64,000 nt of DNA from a virus, in the IMG/VR virus record IMGVR_UViG_3300031834_000001, positions 1 through 64,000 of that record. One strand, given 5' to 3'. Position 1 is the stretch's first letter. The number at the start of each line of letters is the position of its first letter. The translations under genes were made by a program, and so were the position numbers. Under the pieces are notes generated by a model that had not been told where the DNA came from, ran no database searches, and worked only from the letters and a program-made list of their open reading frames with translations. Below are positions 7,412 through 15,132 of the stretch, piece after piece.

Positions 7412-7894
7412 ATGGCGCAGGTCAAGGTAACCGCAGAGGCTACCCTGTTCGAGCACTACGAGAACGGGACCCTGGAAGAGGCCGTCATCAAGGCGGCGGC
7501 AGAACAGGTGCTCACCGGGATGCAGGACAAGGTCGATAGACAGGTGCTCGCTATGGTCAAGGGAGCCGCCGCCGCAGTCGTCAAGGCCCAGGTTCTTGAG
7601 GCGGTCAGGGGTCCCTACCGGCAGACCAACGCTTACGGCGAGGACGCCGGCAAGTCCATCACTCTCGCCGAGATGATCCGCCAGCAAGTCAACGCTCAGG
7701 TTGGCGGAGGCTACAACGAGCCCCGGCAGACCTTCCTGGAAAAGACCATCCACGATGCCGTCAAGGCCGCCCTCCAGAACGAACTCAAGGGCATGGCCGA
7801 CGAAGCGCGAGCCAAGTTCAAGAAGGCTCTCGACGATGTCGTTGTGGCCACTCTGCGCGACAACCTGAAGAAGGCGCTGGGCCTGCCTGACTGA
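7412..7894 (+). CDS. Hypothetical helical protein
   Basis: A 160-residue Ala/Lys/Glu-rich protein predicted to be almost all helix, with repeated Val/Ala heptads (AAVVKAQVLEAV, VNAQVGGG, then DDVVVATLRDNLKKALG). The pattern resembles phage proteins of unknown function with coiled coils. It begins right after the previous stop and is followed by about 340 noncoding bases. Confidence 0.6.
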   Translation: MAQVKVTAEATLFEHYENGTLEEAVIKAAAEQVLTGMQDKVDRQVLAMVKGAAAAVVKAQVLEAVRGPYRQTNAYGEDAGKSITLAEMIRQQVNAQVGGGYNEPRQTFLEKTIHDAVKAALQNELKGMADEARAKFKKALDDVVVATLRDNLKKALGLPD

Positions 7895-8234
7895 CAACCC
7901 AGGCCAGCGGGCGCGACTCGTTGGCCGGGACCTTTGAGGACACTTGTGACGCTGACAACCGAGTTTCGTCGATGGCAGCGACCAGGCGTAGCGCATCCGG
8001 CCAACATCACTACGCTAAATCGGGTTGGATAAGACCCAGTGTGCCCAAAACCGTAACGGGAGGGTAGCCGGAGCCGGGGCAGGACCGGCCGCCATCGACG
8101 ACTGGCTGGCGGGGCGGCGTGGTGACAAGTAGCGCACCTATTAGCGGCGGCCGCACAAGTGCCGGTGGTAGGCAATCCGGCCCCCGCCAGCCAGGACTTT
8201 GATAGCCTTTGTGGACGCGAGAGGGGGCGAGGAA
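7895..8234. other. Intergenic stretch with one copy of a 17-bp direct repeat
   Basis: No convincing gene. The first copy of GCCAGCCAGGACTTTGA is at 8186-8202. GC-rich short inverted repeats are present, but no promoter with good -35 and -10 boxes. Confidence 0.4.
8186..8202 (+). repeat. 17-bp direct repeat, left copy
   Basis: GCCAGCCAGGACTTTGA is identical to 8428-8444. The pair flanks the small acidic gene, and the right copy contains that gene's stop codon. Confidence 0.8.
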
Positions 8235-8444
8235 GTGGATGACGGCGACAGGATTGTGAGGCTTCACCGGGACACCGCAAACGGCCGTTGGCGCGCGCGC
8301 CTAGACGGGGAGACGGAGATCGAGGGTTGGGGCGACACTATTGCGGATGCCCTAGATGGACTGATCGATGAGATCGAGATGGCCGAGGAAGCCGATGACG
8401 TTGAGGATGACGACGCGGCAACGGACGGCCAGCCAGGACTTTGA
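8235..8444 (+). CDS. Small acidic protein, HicB-like fold possible
   Basis: A 69-residue protein. The first 45 residues (RIVRLHRDTANGRWRARLD, then a TIADALDGLIDEI helix) resemble the beta-beta-beta-alpha shape of HicB-type partial RNase H folds. The tail is strongly acidic. GTG 8235 follows GAGGGGGCGAGGAA and is preferred over TTG 8199, which has no site. No HicA toxin is adjacent, so an antitoxin role is not supported. It is bounded by 17-bp direct repeats. Confidence 0.5.
   Translation: MDDGDRIVRLHRDTANGRWRARLDGETEIEGWGDTIADALDGLIDEIEMAEEADDVEDDDAATDGQPGL
8428..8444 (+). repeat. 17-bp direct repeat, right copy
   Basis: Identical to 8186-8202, with repeat starts 242 bases apart. It ends exactly at the TGA of the small acidic gene. 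Confidence 0.8.
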
Positions 8445-8529
8445 CGCCAACGAGGGCCGCCGGTAACCGTGGCACCCGGTTCGGACGGTGACGGCCCGTT
8501 GTGATAGGTAAGGCGGCAACACCCTGAGG

Positions 8530-8563
8530 CCGGGGCGGTTGAGCCGAGCCGGGGCCGCCCCGG
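8530..8563 (+). repeat. Inverted repeat upstream of the 8586 gene
   Basis: A perfect 9-bp GC stem (8530-8538 with 8555-8563) and a 16-base loop, with no T-run after it. It lies 22 bases before the next start and could be an RNA-stability or leader structure. Confidence 0.45.
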
Positions 8564-8585
8564 TGAGCGGGAGAGGGAGGCTAAC

Positions 8586-8954
8586 ATGACCGACTGCTTC
8601 CGAGGTTACATGCCCGGAGTGTGCGTCTGCCTGGTGGCCGAAGAATGCCGGGCGGCCAAGTCGGATCCGACCGTCCCGCAGACCCTCGCAGGATGGGTCA
8701 TCCACTACCGCAACGGGTTGGCCGAGATGAGTGGCGCGGCGAAGTCGTTGGCCGAGTCTTTCGAGTCCGCCTACCTCATGTGCCACGGGTGCTTCCTCAA
8801 CCCCCACCGCGAGCCGTGCAACGGGAAACCGGTGGAGTGCAAGGCCCTCGCGGACGACATGTGGCAGGTTCATCTGGCGGCTCTCGGGGTGCTTGCGAGA
8901 CTCAAAAGCGATGCGGAGGCACAGGCCAAGGAGGCTAACCATGAACAAGATTGA
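8586..8954 (+). CDS. Cys-rich hypothetical protein
   Basis: A 122-residue protein with cysteines spread through the N-terminal and middle parts (CFRGYMPGVCVC, EEC, CHGC, CNGKPVEC), suggesting a metal site, and a C-terminal helix. A GGGAGAGGGAGG site precedes ATG 8586. It overlaps the RNA-ligase-like gene by 14 bases. Function unknown. Confidence 0.55.
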   Translation: MTDCFRGYMPGVCVCLVAEECRAAKSDPTVPQTLAGWVIHYRNGLAEMSGAAKSLAESFESAYLMCHGCFLNPHREPCNGKPVECKALADDMWQVHLAALGVLARLKSDAEAQAKEANHEQD

Positions 8955-9480
8955 CACCCTCTTCGACCGGGGCGACGACTTCAAGGCGACCTCCCATGTC
9001 CGCCTGGGCTGCGAGTGGGTCCTGGCTGGCGAGGGAGTGGCCACGGAGAAGTTGGACGGGATGAATGTGCTCATCATCGACGACCCGGAGGACGGTCTCT
9101 GGCCCTGCAAACGGCATGGCCCGAACAAGGAGGAAAAGGCCGCCGGAGTCGAGGCCACCAACATCCCCTGTGTCGAGGGCGACCCGTCCGACAAGTGGCA
9201 TTGGGACGCTTTCCACAGTACGCCCAACCTCCGGCCCGGCTATCACGAAGCGGTCGGCCCCAAAATCCAGGGGAACCCGCTGGGCCTACTCGCCCACGTC
9301 CTCGTGCGCATCGATGAGGTTCCCGTCTACGCCGACGTTCCCCGGACATACGAGGGGCTTCGCGACTACCTGGCCACCCTGGGCTCCCTCTACTCGCCGG
9401 GCCACCTGGCCGAGGGGATCGTCTTCCGTCACCCGGATGGCTGGATGGCCAAGATCAAGCGGAAGGACTTCGCGAGATGA
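8941..9480 (+). CDS. RNA-ligase-like covalent nucleotidyltransferase
   Basis: A 179-residue protein with the adenylation core of RNA/DNA ligases. Motif I EKLDG is at 36-40, where the lysine would carry AMP. A motif IV-like EGIVF segment is near 159, and a motif V-like KIKRKDF segment near 171-177. It is at the short end for RNA ligases and matches small phage RNA-ligase-like proteins with no extra C-terminal domain. It may seal nicked RNA, for example tRNA cut by host defence. No polynucleotide kinase partner is seen nearby. The gene overlaps both neighbours by a few bases. Confidence 0.75.
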   Translation: MNKIDTLFDRGDDFKATSHVRLGCEWVLAGEGVATEKLDGMNVLIIDDPEDGLWPCKRHGPNKEEKAAGVEATNIPCVEGDPSDKWHWDAFHSTPNLRPGYHEAVGPKIQGNPLGLLAHVLVRIDEVPVYADVPRTYEGLRDYLATLGSLYSPGHLAEGIVFRHPDGWMAKIKRKDFAR

Positions 9481-9734
9481 GCGAGACTCGCGCGGCCTAC
9501 GTGATGGACGGGTACTCGCCGCTCCTCTGCCCCTGGTGTCGCAAGACGCTGACGGTAGCCAACTCGGCCGCCAAGGGGAGCCAGGTTTACTGCAAGGGGT
9601 GCGAGTCCCGGTTGACCATCGCGAGGTGGCGGAGGAGTGGGGGCTACCGGCTTGTCGAGTTAAGCCGGGAGACGGATGGGAGCCAGGTGGCGTACATGGA
9701 GGGGGCGGGAGAGATTGGCAGACTCAACGACTAG
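9477..9734 (+). CDS. Zinc-ribbon hypothetical protein
   Basis: An 85-residue protein with CPWC and CKGC pairs about 22 residues apart, a treble-clef or zinc-ribbon pattern. It starts by ATGA overlap with the RNA-ligase-like gene, so it may be co-translated with it. Function unknown. Confidence 0.6.
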   Translation: MSETRAAYVMDGYSPLLCPWCRKTLTVANSAAKGSQVYCKGCESRLTIARWRRSGGYRLVELSRETDGSQVAYMEGAGEIGRLND

Positions 9735-9738
9735 CGGC

Positions 9739-9945
9739 GTGACCACGGAGGCCAAGTTGGACCGAGCGATTGGGTACCTGGTCGAGCGGGGCGAGACTGG
9801 ATGCCCACCGGGCATGTGGAACGGGGTCCGCTGGGGCAGTCACTGCGCGGAGTGCGAGACCTCCGGAGATAGGCGACGCTGCCATGACGCCTGGCTGGGC
9901 AGCGATGAGGCCAAGGAGTTCGGGAGCGAGGAGGCGCGGGGATGA
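9739..9945 (+). CDS. Small hypothetical protein with paired Cys
   Basis: A 68-residue protein with an HCAEC-type pair and a further Cys (RRRCHDAW). GTG 9739 is the simplest start. TTG 9715 has a better site (GGGAGAGA) and would overlap the previous gene by 20 bases. Function unknown. Confidence 0.5.
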   Translation: MTTEAKLDRAIGYLVERGETGCPPGMWNGVRWGSHCAECETSGDRRRCHDAWLGSDEAKEFGSEEARG

Positions 9946-10433
9946 GCGAGACAACGATGAGGGAGAAGGCTGAGGCATTTGCCGAGGCGTTGGTCGGGCA
10001 CCGCTCAGACGCCAAGACTCACCTAGAGGCCGTGTTGGGTCTGCATGGGGTGCCCGATGTCGCGGATTTGGTTGATCGTCCGCCTTGCCCCATCGAAGCC
10101 CCGACCCTCAACGACTGCGTTCGGGGGCAACCCGGTGCCATGCTCGCCATGCGGCGTTGCACGGAGTACGCCATGTCCGGACCCCGGCCTGGCTGGGAAG
10201 CCCGGCGGGATGCCTTTCTCGACCTCCTCCAATCCTACGTGGACGTCCTGCGGCCGGAGGGTTACCCCACACGCCAAGCCCTCCTCGACCTCCTGGCCGA
10301 GTACGTCAGCCGGGATGGGGCGGCCAACCGAGTCGCTGACGGACCGCCGGACGCGGCCAGGATGGGCGAGTTGACCGAGAGGGCCAGAGCGGCGTTGGAG
10401 GGGCAGAGCAAAGAAAGGGAGGACCCAAAGTGA
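9942..10433 (+). CDS. Hypothetical protein
   Basis: A 163-residue helical protein with no domain I recognise. It is coupled by ATGA overlap upstream and GTGA overlap downstream to the coiled-coil gene of the probable recombination cluster. Confidence 0.55.
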   Translation: MSETTMREKAEAFAEALVGHRSDAKTHLEAVLGLHGVPDVADLVDRPPCPIEAPTLNDCVRGQPGAMLAMRRCTEYAMSGPRPGWEARRDAFLDLLQSYVDVLRPEGYPTRQALLDLLAEYVSRDGAANRVADGPPDAARMGELTERARAALEGQSKEREDPK

Positions 10434-11035
10434 CGGTACCGGAGGGCAAGGACACGCAGGCGGTCGCCCTGGTGGATGAAGGGCGGACCATGGTGGAGCG
10501 GGCCGAGGCCATGCTTATCACTGACCAGGCAAGCCTCGCCGTGGCCGAGGAGACGTTGAGCGAAATCGCCCGGCTCAAGAAGAACCTTGAGGAACGGCGC
10601 GACTTCTTCGTCCGCCCGCTCAATGACCATGTGAAGAACATCAATGAGTGGATACGGGGTCTGGCGGCTCCGTTGGTCCAGGCCGACACCATCCTCCGAA
10701 ACAAGAAGCTCGCCTATGCCCGCGAGGTCGAACGCCAACGCCAGGAGGCCGAGCGAAGCCGGCGGGAGGCCGCCGCCAAGGTTGCGAGGGAAGCGGCGGA
10801 TGCGATAGCCGCCGGCCGGACTCCTGAGCCCGCGAAGCCGGTTTTCGTCCCGACCGCGCCCCCGCCCGTTAAGGGTATCCGGCGCGCCTGGGTCCATGAG
10901 GTCGAGGACCCGGACCTGGTTCCCCGCCAGTATTGCGGCCCCGACGACCAACTTCTCCGGGCCGCCGTGAACGCGGGAGTCCGGGAGATCGCGGGCGTCC
11001 GCATCTTCGAGCGGGAAGGCACGGTCCAACGGTAG
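10430..11035 (+). CDS. Coiled-coil protein of the recombination cluster
   Basis: A 201-residue protein. Residues about 20-120 form long charged helices (EERRDFFVRPLNDHVKNIN, then an Arg/Glu/Ala-rich coiled coil EVERQRQEAERSRREA). A proline hinge and a compact C-terminal domain starting GIRRAWVHEVEDPDLVP follow. This architecture is common in phage recombination cassettes, next to annealing and exonuclease genes. Its biochemical role is unknown. Confidence 0.65.
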   Translation: MTVPEGKDTQAVALVDEGRTMVERAEAMLITDQASLAVAEETLSEIARLKKNLEERRDFFVRPLNDHVKNINEWIRGLAAPLVQADTILRNKKLAYAREVERQRQEAERSRREAAAKVAREAADAIAAGRTPEPAKPVFVPTAPPPVKGIRRAWVHEVEDPDLVPRQYCGPDDQLLRAAVNAGVREIAGVRIFEREGTVQR

Positions 11036-11072
11036 CAAGTCAGGGATTCCGAAGCGGGAGGAATGACAGACA

Positions 11073-11924
11073 GTGAGTGACGAGCAGTTCAGCACAACCC
11101 AGATCATGCCTGCCGACGTGCCGGTCCTGGGCGGCGACAACCTCATCGCCATGGCCCAACAGGCCGAGATGCGGATTGAGGCCATCAAACGGATCAAGAA
11201 GGTCGCCCTAGCCGTGACCAATCAGCACGACTGGATAAACCAGCAAGGCAAGCCATATCTCCAGGTCTCCGGGGCCGAGAAGGTGGCCCGTCTCTTCGGC
11301 CTGTCGTGGCGGTTGAACGAGCCGACCGTCGATATGGAGCCCGACGGACACTACGCGTTTATCTACACCGGCGAATTCAGTCTCGGCACGGCCAGCATCG
11401 AAGCCGTCGGGTCAAGGTCTAGCAAGGACCCGTTCTTCCGCAAGCGCGACGACAAGTTGCTCGCGCCGGACGAGATCGACCGTTGCGACGTGCGCAAGTC
11501 GGCCTACACCAACTGCATCGGCAACGGTGTTACCCGGCTCCTGGGCATCCGGAATCTGACCTGGGAGGAAGTCGAGGAGTTCGGCCAGTTCAAGCGCGCC
11601 GAAGCCTCGCGGGTGGAGTACCAGAAGCGCGGCGAGATGTCCGAGGAGGCCAAGGGCCACCGCGATGAGATCCGGCGGATGATCCTGGAGATGTCCGGCG
11701 GAAAGGGCAACGCCGCCAGGGACCAACTCTTCAACCTGACCAGCTTCACGACCAAGGAAGGCAAGGACGTGCCGGGCAAGCGCCGGCTCGAGGACCTCTC
11801 CGAGAAGATGGTCGCGGTTACCTGCGGCAAGGTCAAGAAGGCGTACGAGGTATGGGTTGCGGCCGGCAGCAAGCCAACGGGAGGCGACGGCGATGTCGAT
11901 GGCATCGGCGACATCGAGTTCTAG
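11073..11924 (+). CDS. Putative recombination mediator / ssDNA-annealing-like protein
   Basis: A 283-residue protein. The N-terminal half (AEMRIEAIKRIKKVALAVTN, QGKPYLQVSGAEKVARLF) and the centre (CDVRKSAYTNCIGNGVTRLLG) look like conserved phage core regions, but I cannot assign a named family. It overlaps a Cas4/RecB-like nuclease gene, and annealing protein plus exonuclease is the usual phage recombination pair. The annealing role is therefore inferred from context. GTG 11073 is preceded by CGGGAGGAATGACAGACA. Confidence 0.45.
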   Translation: MSDEQFSTTQIMPADVPVLGGDNLIAMAQQAEMRIEAIKRIKKVALAVTNQHDWINQQGKPYLQVSGAEKVARLFGLSWRLNEPTVDMEPDGHYAFIYTGEFSLGTASIEAVGSRSSKDPFFRKRDDKLLAPDEIDRCDVRKSAYTNCIGNGVTRLLGIRNLTWEEVEEFGQFKRAEASRVEYQKRGEMSEEAKGHRDEIRRMILEMSGGKGNAARDQLFNLTSFTTKEGKDVPGKRRLEDLSEKMVAVTCGKVKKAYEVWVAAGSKPTGGDGDVDGIGDIEF

Positions 11925-12915
11925 CGCAACCGGACTCCCGGACATCGTCGGGGCGGTCTATGAGGCCAAGCGGCGGAAGATTCGGAACTACCCGGCGAAG
12001 TCGAACCGGGCGTCAGAGTGCGGTCATCCGTGCGAAAGATTCCTGGTCCTGTCGCGCACCCGTTGGCAGGAGAAAGTCCTCCACGGTCCCGACCTGGAGT
12101 TCATCTTCGAGGAGGGCCGCATGATCGAGGATGCGGCCATGGCCGACCTGCGGGAAGCCGGGTTTGAAGTTATCGAGCAACAACGGCAGTTCGAGTGGGC
12201 GGCGCTGCAACTGACGGGGCACCTGGACGCCAAAATCCGGGTGCCCGACACCGGCCAGGTGTTCCCGGTCGAGGTCAAAGGTCTGGCTCACCACACGTGG
12301 GCCGCTACCGAGACCATTCAGGACATGCACAACTCAACGCGGCCGTGGATGCAAAAGTACCCCGCTCAACTGACGATGTACCTCCTCAACGCCGGCCATG
12401 AGCGGGGCCTGTTCTACCTAAAATCCAAGGCCAACTTCCGCCCCAAGGTCCTCTGGGTCGATCTCGACTACGCCTACGCCGAGACTATCTGCAAGAGGTT
12501 GGAGCGCGTCAACGCCCACGTCGCCGCCGGCACTCTCCCCGATCCCATCGACGAACCCGATGTCTGCGAGGACTGCGGATTCCTGGCGGTCTGTCTCCCG
12601 GAGGTCAGGGGGCGAGCCCTGGAGATCGCCGACAATCCGCGGCTCATCGAACTCCTGGCCCGGAGAGACGCACTTGCGGCCGCCCGGACTGAGTTCGAGA
12701 GCGTGGACAAGGAGATCAAAGACGCCGTCAGGGACCGGGAGAAAGTGCTCATCGGTGACTGGCTCATAACCGGCAAGGAAGTCAGGCGGCGCGGGTACAC
12801 AGTCGCCGACTCCGCCTACTGGCAGAGCAAAATCGTGAGGTTGGTCGCGGGGCGGTCTCGGCCGGCGTTGGAGTCTGGCTTCGGGATCGCAGAGGAGGTT
12901 GGGGAGGGTGAGTGA
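11893..12915 (+). CDS. Cas4/RecB-family exonuclease (PD-(D/E)XK, Fe-S type)
   Basis: A 340-residue nuclease. Core residues are D112 in GHLD, E127 and K129 in PVEVK, and the downstream QL helix (KYPAQLTMYLL). Four cysteines in the Cas4/AddB arrangement, one of C43/C47 plus C225, C228 and C234 (CEDCGFLAVC), should bind a 4Fe-4S cluster. It probably resects DNA ends for phage recombination with the preceding protein. ATG 11893 follows GGGAGGCG. Phage recombination is the likelier role than CRISPR adaptation, because no cas1 or array is present. Confidence 0.85.
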   Translation: MSMASATSSSSATGLPDIVGAVYEAKRRKIRNYPAKSNRASECGHPCERFLVLSRTRWQEKVLHGPDLEFIFEEGRMIEDAAMADLREAGFEVIEQQRQFEWAALQLTGHLDAKIRVPDTGQVFPVEVKGLAHHTWAATETIQDMHNSTRPWMQKYPAQLTMYLLNAGHERGLFYLKSKANFRPKVLWVDLDYAYAETICKRLERVNAHVAAGTLPDPIDEPDVCEDCGFLAVCLPEVRGRALEIADNPRLIELLARRDALAAARTEFESVDKEIKDAVRDREKVLIGDWLITGKEVRRRGYTVADSAYWQSKIVRLVAGRSRPALESGFGIAEEVGEGE

Positions 12916-13354
12916 GTTTCCCGCCGTCCGGGCTACCCAGTGCGCCACCTGTTGGGGTCGGCAATTCTGCGAGGCCAACGGGTTCGCGAATTGCTGGGGG
13001 TACCGCCGCGAACCCCGTTGCCCGGACCATCCCGATAAGCCCCTCGTCTCTCTTTCGGGCCACCGTGCCTACCACTGCCCCGAGTGCGGGGTTAGCGTCT
13101 GCTGGGCCTGCGGGCTCGCCTCAGATGCCCTGGAGGCCAAGGTGAACTGGTCCACCGGGCTCTGCCACACTTGCTCCCGGCATCGCGACGAGGCCCGGCA
13201 ACTCCACGCAAAGCGAGTCGCCCAGGCCGTAAGCGACTTCGCATGGGCCGCCGACAACATCCTGTCCGCCAAGACCGAGTGGGAGCTAGCGGTCCGCCTG
13301 GCCGACCTGGCCGAGAAGCGGCGCGAGTTGAGGGAGGCCGACGAGGGTGAGTAG
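12908..13354 (+). CDS. Multi-zinc-finger hypothetical protein
   Basis: A 148-residue protein with five or more Cys pairs in the first 95 residues (CATC, CPDH, CPEC, CWAC, CHTC) and a helical C-terminus. The pattern fits B-box/RING-like or double zinc-ribbon folds. It starts inside the nuclease gene's last codons. Function unknown; RNA, DNA or protein binding are all possible. Confidence 0.6.
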   Translation: MSEFPAVRATQCATCWGRQFCEANGFANCWGYRREPRCPDHPDKPLVSLSGHRAYHCPECGVSVCWACGLASDALEAKVNWSTGLCHTCSRHRDEARQLHAKRVAQAVSDFAWAADNILSAKTEWELAVRLADLAEKRRELREADEGE

Positions 13355-13661
13355 CCTCCAAGTCTGCTACGTCCCAACCTGCAAGAACATCGCCACGCGG
13401 CGGTGCGCGGGTTGCATGAAGCCCATCTGCGATGAGCACTCCTGGTGGAACCACCATGCCCAGGCGGACCCAGGCGACATCGACCGCCGGTGCCCTGAGT
13501 GCTACTCGGCCTTCATGAGCCGCCGGTTCAGGGAGGCCACAGAGGAGCTCCAAGCCGCCCGTGCCGACCTCGCCAAGGCCAGGGTGGAAGTGGCGGCCAT
13601 GGCCAAGGAGGTTGGCCTGTGCATCCCGACGAGTTCGAGCGACGCCTTGACAACCCCATGA
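13347..13661 (+). CDS. RING/B-box-like Cys-rich protein
   Basis: A 104-residue protein. The metal ligands (CYVPTC, CAGC, CDEH, CPEC) are spaced like a treble-clef zinc finger, and a C-terminal coiled coil follows (EATEELQAARADLAKARVEV). It overlaps both neighbours and belongs to a run of Cys-rich genes. Function unknown. Confidence 0.55.
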   Translation: MSSLQVCYVPTCKNIATRRCAGCMKPICDEHSWWNHHAQADPGDIDRRCPECYSAFMSRRFREATEELQAARADLAKARVEVAAMAKEVGLCIPTSSSDALTTP

Positions 13662-13858
13662 CCCTTGGCCGCCTGGACGCTCCCTGCCGGGGCCCGTTGG
13701 ACCAGGACGCCCAGGAGTGCCGGGAGTGCCTGGTGCGGAGGGGCTGCGCCGAGGACTCCGGGCTGAACCTGGATGCCTACTGGCCGGAGTGCGCCGGGGA
13801 CTGCGATGGGTGCGGGTCGGAGAGGTGCGCCGACAGGGTGGAAGAGGAGGATGGCTAG
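13619..13858 (+). CDS. Cys-rich small protein
   Basis: A 79-residue protein with at least seven cysteines in CxxC pairs (ECRECLVRRGC, CAGDCDGC, ERC). GTG 13619 follows AAGGAGGTT with good spacing; ATG 13658 is an alternative. The Cys spacing recalls small ferredoxin-like or zinc proteins, but no family is assigned. Confidence 0.5.
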   Translation: MHPDEFERRLDNPMTLGRLDAPCRGPLDQDAQECRECLVRRGCAEDSGLNLDAYWPECAGDCDGCGSERCADRVEEEDG

Positions 13859-13859
13859 C

Positions 13860-13955
13860 ATGGACTGCCCATGTTACGACTGCGAGGACTGCCGGGCCGT
13901 TGAGTGTCCGGTCTGGCGGACCAGATTGGGTCAGGAGGTCGGGACGGATGGGTAA
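13860..13955 (+). CDS. Tiny Cys-rich peptide
   Basis: A 31-residue peptide beginning MDCPCYDCEDC and followed by CPVW. It begins two bases after the upstream stop, and GGAGG from the end of that gene is correctly spaced. It is short, but the dense Cys pattern matches its neighbours. Confidence 0.4.
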   Translation: MDCPCYDCEDCRAVECPVWRTRLGQEVGTDG

Positions 13956-14268
13956 GGACGGGTGTCCGTGGCGGTCAGATAGGAAGACCTGTCGCCTCGA
14001 TCCCTTCGAGCATTCGTGGCGTTCGGGTCCGAAGATCCACTTCGACAAAGGCTTCAAGTCGTGCAAGGTCGCCGACGGCCAGGAGTGTCCGACCAGGGAG
14101 CGGCGGCGCGGCCGGGATTGCATGTTCAGCGGGGACCGACGGTGCGACGAGGGGTGCGTGGGGTGGCTGCCGGCCGAGCCTCGGTGCAAGTCGCTCCTGC
14201 CGGGCGAGGCGGTCCATGAGGACCTAGCCGGGCGCGGAGTCGTGCTGGTTGACTCGCTCAAACGCTAG
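13948..14268 (+). CDS. Cys-rich hypothetical protein
   Basis: A 106-residue protein with eight cysteines arranged as two similar halves (CPW...CR and CK...C, then C...CDEGC...C). Basic residues separate the pairs. CAGGAGGTC precedes ATG 13948. It is the last of five consecutive Cys-rich genes. Confidence 0.5.
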   Translation: MGKDGCPWRSDRKTCRLDPFEHSWRSGPKIHFDKGFKSCKVADGQECPTRERRRGRDCMFSGDRRCDEGCVGWLPAEPRCKSLLPGEAVHEDLAGRGVVLVDSLKR

Positions 14269-14286
14269 GAAGAGGAGGTTCACACA

Positions 14287-14670
14287 ATGGACATTCCGAC
14301 CACGGTATCCCAGACGGTCGGGCAGCTACTGGATGAACTGGCTACCAGGTTCGGTGCGACAGCCGAGCACCTCTACGGCGTCCTGGTTCGCCAGGCGGTC
14401 ATTCACGGTTGGGTCACCATCGTTAGCGCGGTGGCTTTTCTCGCCCTGGCTGTCCTGGGCGTCCTGGCCTTCCGTTGGGGCATCCGCACGGGTCAGGCGA
14501 GCGACTGGGATGGTTCCGACATGTTGCCCTATTTCGCCGTCATCATCGGCGCGGTCGCCGCGATCATCGGGGGAATCCTGGCGGTTGCCGGTTTCATCGA
14601 TGGCGCGGCTCGCCTGGCTAACCCGGAATTCTGGGTGTTCGACTATCTCTCCAAGTTGTTGGGCGGCTAG
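14287..14670 (+). CDS. Two-TM membrane protein
   Basis: A 127-residue protein with two membrane helices (about 44-62, ending in AVLGVLAF, and about 79-104, containing AVIIGAVAAIIGGILAVAGF). GGAAGAGGAGG is upstream. It is preceded by a short gap, so transcription may restart here. Holin-like topology is possible, but the nearest lysis-type gene is 10 kb away. Confidence 0.6.
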   Translation: MDIPTTVSQTVGQLLDELATRFGATAEHLYGVLVRQAVIHGWVTIVSAVAFLALAVLGVLAFRWGIRTGQASDWDGSDMLPYFAVIIGAVAAIIGGILAVAGFIDGAARLANPEFWVFDYLSKLLGG

Positions 14671-14694
14671 GCTTCACCGGGCCAACGCGCCCGA
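14670..14694 (+). repeat. Imperfect direct repeat, left copy
   Basis: GGCTTCACCG followed by GGGCCAACGCGCCCG recurs at 14997-15023 with a 2-base insertion. Each copy contains a short CGGGC/GCCCG inverted repeat. The pair flanks the 14718 gene. Confidence 0.6.
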
Positions 14695-14717
14695 GACGGG
14701 AGGAAGCTAGACACGGA

Positions 14718-14993
14718 ACGGCATCGACTGGCCGACCGACGGTAACGCTCAAGGTCAACGGTAAGGACCCCTTCGCCCTCAACGGGAAGGCGTACCGGAT
14801 TGAGGATTGGTGGGTGAACGTGGGCGGCAAGTCATGGATGGACTGCAAGGGCAACTTCGCCTGTCTGCAATACTCCATGCGATCAGTGGATGCCGGGCTA
14901 CCCCTCGATAACGAGGTCATCTACGGCAAGGTCGGGGGACTCGGCTACCTGGTCCACGAGAGCGAACTGGGCGAAGAGGACGCCACCGCCTAA
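14718..14993 (+). CDS. Conserved-looking small protein without a canonical start codon
   Basis: The frame from about 14739 to the TAA at 14991-14993 encodes a plausible globular protein of about 85 residues (LKVNGKDPFALNGKAYRIED, then GKSWMDCKGNFACLQYSMR and GYLVHESELGEE). That pattern recalls small proteins found in other phages. No ATG, GTG or TTG occurs in frame before residue V of the WWV segment. GGGAGGAAG at about 14699-14706 would point to ACG 14718 as a non-standard start. It may be a real gene with an unusual start, or one that has lost its start. Confidence 0.5.
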   Translation, partial: TASTGRPTVTLKVNGKDPFALNGKAYRIEDWWVNVGGKSWMDCKGNFACLQYSMRSVDAGLPLDNEVIYGKVGGLGYLVHESELGEEDATA

Positions 14994-14996
14994 CCG

Positions 14997-15023
14997 GCTT
15001 CACCGTCGGGCCAACGCGCCCGG
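14997..15023 (+). repeat. Imperfect direct repeat, right copy
   Basis: See the left copy at 14670-14694. This copy begins three bases after the stop of the start-less gene. GC-rich hairpins occupy 15040-15105 before the next gene. Confidence 0.6.
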
Positions 15024-15132
15024 CGTAAACCACAACTTAATAGCCGGGCGGGCAGGGTGCGGGACGGCCTGCCCGGCGAGGTTAGAGGGGCTAAAATGGC
15101 CCCCTAGTTGACAAGAGAGGCAGGTTAGTTCA

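Noticed and set aside
8235-8444. HicB-type antitoxin of a toxin-antitoxin pair
   Set aside because: No HicA-like partner is adjacent on either side; only the fold-like pattern remains.
11893-12915. Cas4-like nuclease as part of a CRISPR adaptation module
   Set aside because: There is no cas1, cas2 or array, and it sits in a phage recombination cluster 26 kb from csf1. Phage exonuclease is the simpler call.
13092-14261. Leftward frame of about 389 codons across the Cys-rich genes
   Set aside because: Its product is Arg/Pro/Ser low-complexity sequence, and five rightward genes with good starts cover the region.
15108-15132. Promoter at TTGACA 15108-15113
   Set aside because: No -10 follows before the gene start at 15133.
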